This document shows positions 33,224 through 37,279 of a stretch of 37,279 nucleotides of DNA, one piece after another. The position numbers and the translations under genes are program-made. The stretch is taken from the NCBI GenBank assembly GCA_002691645.1, contig NZIP01000022.1, positions 1 to 37,279 on the forward strand, given 5' to 3'. Each line of letters opens with the position of its first letter. The first letter of the stretch is position 1. The stretch is from Flavobacteriaceae bacterium (lineage in GTDB: Bacteria; Bacteroidota; Bacteroidia; Flavobacteriales; Flavobacteriaceae). The notes beneath the pieces were generated by a model. The model saw nothing but the letters and a program-made list of their open reading frames with translations, was not told where the DNA came from and searched no databases.

Positions 33224-34399
33224 ATGCAATTTAAATCTCGGGGAATAGGTTTATTTGTGACCGCGGCCTTTATTGGTCCTGGTACTTTGACTATTTGCAC
33301 TTTGGCTGGTTTTTACTTTAAGTTAAACTTATTATGGGCGCTATTATTGAGTGTTATGGCCACTTATTTTTTTCAGGAAATGGCCATAAGAATCAGTTTG
33401 GTATTAAAACAAGGGTTGGCCAAATCCATGGTTCAAATGGGAGGTTCAAAATACGTCAAATGGATATTATCTATAGTTATTAGCTGTGCTATTATAATTG
33501 GTAATTCAGCTTATGAAGCTGGAAATATTAATGGAGCACTTTTAGGCCTCAAAGGAATATTCGGTTCAGAAGTTAATGAACTTCTAATGTTACTAATCTT
33601 AGTTTTTGGCATTGTTGTTATTCTTTGGCTTAAAAAATTAAAATGGATCAAATTGCTTTTAATGACTTTGGTTTTTATGATGAGTCTTTCATTCGTTATT
33701 GCGGTAGTAAGCTTAAAACCTTCTATTTCTGAAATCATTTTGGGAAGTTTTACATTCAATGTTCCTTCTGGCTCTTGGTCAACTATATTGGCACTGATAG
33801 GAACTACAGTTGTACCTTATAATTTGTTTTTGCACAGCTCCCTAGTTCAAATGGAACAATTAAATTCTCAAGATTTAAATAAAGTTAGGTTGGATACACT
33901 TTTAAGCATTGTACTTGGAGGGTTTATTTCAATATGTATTTTGATAACATCTCGATATATTAATAATGTTTCAGAAGTATCTAATGCAACAGACATGTCT
34001 TTTGCTTTGCAGTCCGTTTTCGGATCATATGCTGTAATTATTGTTAGTTTGGGATTGTTCGCAGCAGGTTTGAGCTCAGCAATAACAGCACCTCTCGCTG
34101 CTGCTTTAATTACTAAAGACTTATACAATGGGCAAAGGTCTAATCTCTGGTATACGATGACCTGGATATTAGTTGTTTTTTCAGGTTTGTTATTCTCTAT
34201 TTTAGGCAGTACACCGATTGAGATTATTAAACTTGCACAAATTTCTAATGGTATACTACTACCTATTGTAATTGTAATGCTACTGATTGTTCTCAATTCG
34301 AATAGAATTGAAAAAGAATTCAGAAACTCTTGGCTGCAGAACATTTTTGGATTTTTATTTGCTGCACTAACTCTTTTATTAGCTACTCGTATATTTTAA
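33224..34399 (+). CDS. NRAMP-like transporter of the 5-oxoprolinase operon (YcsG-type)
   Basis: The 391-aa protein has about 11 transmembrane helices and the NRAMP layout, but the metal-site motifs are changed. TM1 reads FIGPGTLTICTLAGFYF without the usual DPGN, and TM6 reads TTVVPYNLFLHSS where metal carriers have a Met-Pro-His motif. So the Asp, Asn and Met that hold the metal are absent. It is one base upstream of pxpA, and an NRAMP homologue (YcsG) also sits in the equivalent Bacillus subtilis cluster with ycsF, kipI and kipA. I infer that it may import 5-oxoproline or a related small solute, not a metal; the evidence is context only. Confidence 0.78.
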   Translation: MQFKSRGIGLFVTAAFIGPGTLTICTLAGFYFKLNLLWALLLSVMATYFFQEMAIRISLVLKQGLAKSMVQMGGSKYVKWILSIVISCAIIIGNSAYEAGNINGALLGLKGIFGSEVNELLMLLILVFGIVVILWLKKLKWIKLLLMTLVFMMSLSFVIAVVSLKPSISEIILGSFTFNVPSGSWSTILALIGTTVVPYNLFLHSSLVQMEQLNSQDLNKVRLDTLLSIVLGGFISICILITSRYINNVSEVSNATDMSFALQSVFGSYAVIIVSLGLFAAGLSSAITAPLAAALITKDLYNGQRSNLWYTMTWILVVFSGLLFSILGSTPIEIIKLAQISNGILLPIVIVMLLIVLNSNRIEKEFRNSWLQNIFGFLFAALTLLLATRIF

Positions 34400-34400
34400 A

Positions 34401-35129
34401 ATGGATTCCTTAAAAAATCACATACACATCAATTTAGACGTGGGCGAAGGAATAGTTGATGAAACTCAATTGTTTTCAAAAGTTAGTGCTGTTAATATTG
34501 CTTGTGGAGGTCATGCCGGAGATGACTTTACGATAAGTTTAGCAATCAATTTTGCTCTTGAGAATCAAAATGAAATTGGATTGCACCCCTCTTATCAAGA
34601 TCGTGAAAACTTTGGTAGGCTTTCTATGCAACTTTCCTCAGATGAATTAATAGCTCAATGGTATGGTCAGTATGAACTTTTTATTAAAAATTTAAACAGG
34701 GAAAACGCGACCTTAAATCACATTAAACCTCACGGTGCCTTGTACAATGATTTATTACATAATCAAAATCTCGCGAAGGCCTTTGTACGAAGTTTGTCTT
34801 TTTTTAGTCAACCCTTAATTGTCTATACTATGTATGGCTCAGCGTTGCATAAAGAAGCCAAAGCTGCAAATTTTGAAGTTCAATTCGAAGCTTTTTTAGA
34901 TAGATCTTATCTCTCGTCTTTAAAATTAACTCCTAGATCAATCAAGGGAGCTATTTTGGAAGAACCAACAGAAGTCATGACTCAATTAAATCATCTAAAG
35001 TTAAACAAAGGACTTTACAATTTGACAGATACTTGGATTCCAATAAAGGCCCAAACGTATTGTTTGCATTCTGATCACAGCAATACATTGGCTATTTTGA
35101 ATTATTTACATCGTAATTTTAGACCATGA
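34401..35129 (+). CDS. pxpA: 5-oxoprolinase subunit A (LamB/YcsF family)
   Basis: Subunit of the ATP-dependent PxpABC enzyme that opens 5-oxoproline (pyroglutamate) to glutamate; the role of the family was shown through the pxpABC genes. The 242-aa length is normal. LamB/YcsF motifs are HINLDVGEG near the start, SAVNIACGGHAGDDFT (about 27-42), GLHPSYQDRENFGR (about 68-81) and LNHIKPHGALYND (about 103-115), which contain the conserved His and Asp residues. It starts 1 bp after the transporter stop and overlaps pxpB by 4 bp. Confidence 0.95.
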   Translation: MDSLKNHIHINLDVGEGIVDETQLFSKVSAVNIACGGHAGDDFTISLAINFALENQNEIGLHPSYQDRENFGRLSMQLSSDELIAQWYGQYELFIKNLNRENATLNHIKPHGALYNDLLHNQNLAKAFVRSLSFFSQPLIVYTMYGSALHKEAKAANFEVQFEAFLDRSYLSSLKLTPRSIKGAILEEPTEVMTQLNHLKLNKGLYNLTDTWIPIKAQTYCLHSDHSNTLAILNYLHRNFRP

Positions 35130-35863
35130 ATTTTAAGGAATCGTATGAGGTGGTGACTGTCCCAGAACAGGGAATTGAAATTATTTGGGATAATTTTCAT
35201 CAAAATCCTCAATTTTTTGAACGCATTGCATTTGTTTATCAGGCTTTAAAATCTGAAATGAATGCTTTTGATGATGTTGAAATTTCAATGCTTTACAATA
35301 AAATATCGGTACTCTGTCCTTCAGATTTAATTGAAAAGGTACACTCTCATTTAGCGTTTAGTATTGAAAGAAGTTCAGGACATAAAATACAATCTGTTCA
35401 TTGGAAGATTCCTGTATTTTATGATTCAGAGTTGGCTAATGATTACTCATCTCTAGAAGAGAAGCTCAATCTGACAAAAGCTGAAATTATCGCATTACAT
35501 CAATCTAGATCGTACACTATTTACGGAATAGGATTTTTGCCTGGCTTTTTATACATGGGAGAATTAGACGAGCAGTTGAAAATAGGAAGAAAGTTAAATC
35601 CTGATCTTAATATCGAATCGGGATCTGTTGGAATTACTGGTACTCAAACAGGGGTTTATACTGTCAATTCTCCTGGAGGATGGCACATTATTGGTCACTG
35701 TCCGATTCCTTTTTTCAATCCTTCTTCGCAAAATCCAGCCTTGGCAAAACCAGGTGATGTGGTTAGTTTTTTGGAAATAGATAGAAATACCTACGAATTG
35801 ATCAAGATACAAGTGGATACAACGGTCTTTGACATTAAAGAATATTTGAATGATTCGATTTAG
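35126..35863 (+). CDS. pxpB: 5-oxoprolinase subunit B (KipI family)
   Basis: Second subunit of the 5-oxoprolinase complex. The 245-aa protein shows the carboxyltransferase-domain subdomain C/D pattern: GIGFLPGFLYMGELDEQL (about 134-151), GSVGITGTQTGVYTVNSPGG (about 171-190) and WHIIGHCPIPFFNP. KipI of Bacillus was first described as a KinA inhibitor; here the operon makes the metabolic role much more likely. The ATGA overlap with pxpA and the 14-bp overlap with pxpC suggest balanced synthesis of the three subunits. Confidence 0.94.
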   Translation: MNFKESYEVVTVPEQGIEIIWDNFHQNPQFFERIAFVYQALKSEMNAFDDVEISMLYNKISVLCPSDLIEKVHSHLAFSIERSSGHKIQSVHWKIPVFYDSELANDYSSLEEKLNLTKAEIIALHQSRSYTIYGIGFLPGFLYMGELDEQLKIGRKLNPDLNIESGSVGITGTQTGVYTVNSPGGWHIIGHCPIPFFNPSSQNPALAKPGDVVSFLEIDRNTYELIKIQVDTTVFDIKEYLNDSI

Positions 35864-36707
35864 AGAAACGGGATTTTACACGAGCATACAGGATAAGGGA
35901 AGGTTTGGTTTTAGACATCTAGGTGTGCCTGTTTCTGGCGCCTTAGATCAAATTTCTTTTGAGAATTCTAATTTAATTTTGGGTAACCCTTTAAATACTG
36001 CTGCTTTTGAAATAACAATGTTGGGGCCTACAATAGAATTGCTCAAGAGGTGTTGCTTTTGTGTTACAGGTGCTGACATTCAAATCTCTCTCAATGGAGA
36101 AGAGGTGCCTATGAACACCGCGGTTATTGCAGAAAAAGACAGTCTTCTTAAAATAGGTCGTGTCAAAAATGGTTTGAGATCATACTTAAACTTTAAGGGA
36201 GGTTTATCTTCGGAAGTAAAGCTCAATAGTGCCTCTCAATTTTCTGGAATCACCACAGAGAACAGAGTAATAGCTAACAGTACTTATGAACTCAAAGAAG
36301 AATTGACGGATCTAATTTCTGATTACAAAACAAATACCCTCATTAAGCCAATAGAATATGTATCGCTTTTACATTTGGAGGTATATAAAGGAGTTGATTT
36401 TAAGTTGTTTCCTCCAAAACTTATCGAATCTTTAACAGAAACGGAGTTCACCATAGGTTCGAGTGTAGATCGCATGGCTTGTCAGCTAAATACCAATAGT
36501 GAGTTGTCACATACTATAGACCGATTGTCTTCGCCAACCTACGTGGGAGCTGTACAGTGTACGCCTTCAGGAAAATTATTGATTCTCATGCGAGATAGTC
36601 AGACTACTGGTGGCTATCCGAGACTTCTCCAATGTACCAGAAATGCCGTAAATCGACTTTCTCAAATTAGACCGAATCAACGTTTAAAATTTGTACTAAT
36701 CGATTAA
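35850..36707 (+). CDS. pxpC: 5-oxoprolinase subunit C (KipA family, biotin-dependent carboxyltransferase-like)
   Basis: Third subunit of the 5-oxoprolinase. The 285-aa protein is typical of the carboxyltransferase subdomain A/B family: RETGFYTSIQDKGRFGFRHL at the start, GVPVSGALDQISF and NSNLILGNPLNTAAFEITML follow, then FCVTGADIQISLNGEEV and SYLNFKGGL. The C-terminal part has SSVDRMACQL and RDSQTTGGYPRLLQC. It overlaps pxpB by 14 bp. No biotin attachment motif is present, as expected for this enzyme. It is last in the operon. Confidence 0.94.
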   Translation: MIRFRETGFYTSIQDKGRFGFRHLGVPVSGALDQISFENSNLILGNPLNTAAFEITMLGPTIELLKRCCFCVTGADIQISLNGEEVPMNTAVIAEKDSLLKIGRVKNGLRSYLNFKGGLSSEVKLNSASQFSGITTENRVIANSTYELKEELTDLISDYKTNTLIKPIEYVSLLHLEVYKGVDFKLFPPKLIESLTETEFTIGSSVDRMACQLNTNSELSHTIDRLSSPTYVGAVQCTPSGKLLILMRDSQTTGGYPRLLQCTRNAVNRLSQIRPNQRLKFVLID

Positions 36708-36737
36708 TTTTTGGCGCAAATTATTTTTGGATGTTGT

Positions 36738-36774
36738 AAAAAACACTATTTAAGTATTTCAAAAACAGTGTTTT
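36738..36774 (+). terminator. Possible terminator of the 5-oxoprolinase operon
   Basis: AAAACACT and AGTGTTTT form an 8-bp inverted repeat with a 19-base loop, ending in TTTT. The long loop and AT-rich stem make it weaker than the other terminators here. Confidence 0.4.
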
Positions 36775-36873
36775 AATATTAAATAGCTTTTAATGACTTT
36801 ACTTTATTATCAAAACCTTTTCAATAGTTTGTATTGAATAAAATAATTTAGTAGTTCCAATAGTTATGTTTAT

Positions 36874-37279
36874 ATGGAATTGAACAAATATAGTAAGAAC
36901 GTCACGCAGGATCCCACACAACCAGCCGCCCAAGCCATGCTCTATGCTTTAGGTTTGAGTGAAAGTGATTTAAAGAAACCTTTCATAGGTATCGGAAGTA
37001 CGGGATATCAAGGAAATCCTTGTAATATGCATCTGAATGACCTTGCGGCTCTTGCCAAAGAAAGTATAGACCAACAAGATCTTGTTGGATTGATTTTCAA
37101 CTCTATAGGTGTTAGTGATGGTATTTCTATGGGAACTCTAGGAATGCGATACTCCTTACCATCGCGAGATATTATAGCAGATTCTATGGAAACTGTGGTA
37201 CAGGCAATGAATTATGACGGTTTAATTACTGTAGTTGGATGCGACAAAAATATGCCGGGAGCACTCATGGGGATGTTGC
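36874..37279 (+). CDS. ilvD: Dihydroxy-acid dehydratase, N-terminal part (runs off the window)
   Basis: Iron-sulfur enzyme that dehydrates 2,3-dihydroxy-isovalerate and 2,3-dihydroxy-3-methylvalerate to the keto acids of valine, leucine and isoleucine synthesis. Only the first 135 codons of about 560 are inside the window. They include [20 protein letters not shown], with Cys50 as a cluster ligand, [20 protein letters not shown], and [15 protein letters not shown], with Cys123 as the second. The start at 36874 gives [11 protein letters not shown], usual for the family. Its keto-acid product also feeds PanB at the other end of the window. The 166-bp upstream gap holds no clear promoter. Confidence 0.95.
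   Translation, partial: MELNKYSKNVTQDPTQPAAQAMLYALGLSESDLKKPFIGIGSTGYQGNPCNMHLNDLAALAKESIDQQDLVGLIFNSIGVSDGISMGTLGMRYSLPSRDIIADSMETVVQAMNYDGLITVVGCDKNMPGALMGML

Noticed and set aside
33868-34344. Minus-strand open frame of 158 codons antisense to the NRAMP-like gene
   Set aside because: The plus strand has clear transmembrane coding and operon context; the antisense frame has no recognisable features.
33224-34399. Naming the transporter MntH, a manganese importer
   Set aside because: The DPGN and MPH metal-site motifs are missing and the operon is for 5-oxoproline use.

Overview
The window looks like chromosomal DNA from a member of the Bacteroidota, most likely order Flavobacteriales. Supporting signs are the AT-rich composition, a DUF4249 lipoprotein next to a TonB-dependent receptor, the run ftsK-lolA-lptF-ribBA, promoters of the TTTG/TAnnTTTG type, and weak or absent Shine-Dalgarno sequences. 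Nearly all genes are housekeeping or metabolic. I see no phage, insertion sequence, CRISPR array or restriction/defence system.

Layout. 1-270: a 90-bp exact copy of part of the downstream pseudouridine synthase gene, then the tail of an unrecognised gene broken by a stop; this looks like a tandem-duplication scar or an assembly edge. 253-3649: RluA-type pseudouridine synthase and panB (minus), a small secreted NTF2-like protein (plus), and L-serine dehydratase (minus). 3783-5878: dnaK, its terminator, and tRNA-Ser(UGA), whose promoter is built into that terminator. 5968-9457: DUF4249 lipoprotein plus TonB-dependent receptor, a surface uptake pair. 9454-10683: ABA4-like membrane protein and a TauE/SafE-type permease. 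10686-19514 (minus): a tightly packed seven-gene run (Cys/Met lyase, nhaC, diacylglycerol kinase, ftsK, lolA, lptF/G, ribBA) with an envelope-biogenesis theme. 19515-20252: a 738-bp gap without a credible gene, holding one good promoter match and a distal hairpin. 20253-22937: a large secreted curlin-like repeat protein. 23093-31232: dihydrolipoyl dehydrogenase, an opposing membrane acyltransferase, then the overlapping genes tilS-dsbD-penicillin acylase. 31273-33151: an interrupted, divergent YifB/ComM-like ATPase and a small hypothetical zinc-ribbon-like protein. 33224-36707: a 5-oxoprolinase operon (NRAMP-like transporter, pxpA, pxpB, pxpC). 36874-end: the start of ilvD.

The most interesting items are four. 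(1) The curlin-like protein has about 36 degenerate repeats and shows signs of recent expansion by two-repeat units; no csg secretion genes are visible nearby. (2) The NRAMP-like transporter of the 5-oxoprolinase operon lacks the metal-binding motifs, so it may carry 5-oxoproline rather than a metal. (3) The YifB-like gene is split by one in-frame TAA and lacks the usual cysteine-rich segment. (4) RibBA keeps its synthase half but has lost the zinc cysteines of the GTP cyclohydrolase half. All functional calls come from reading the sequence; no database search was possible.
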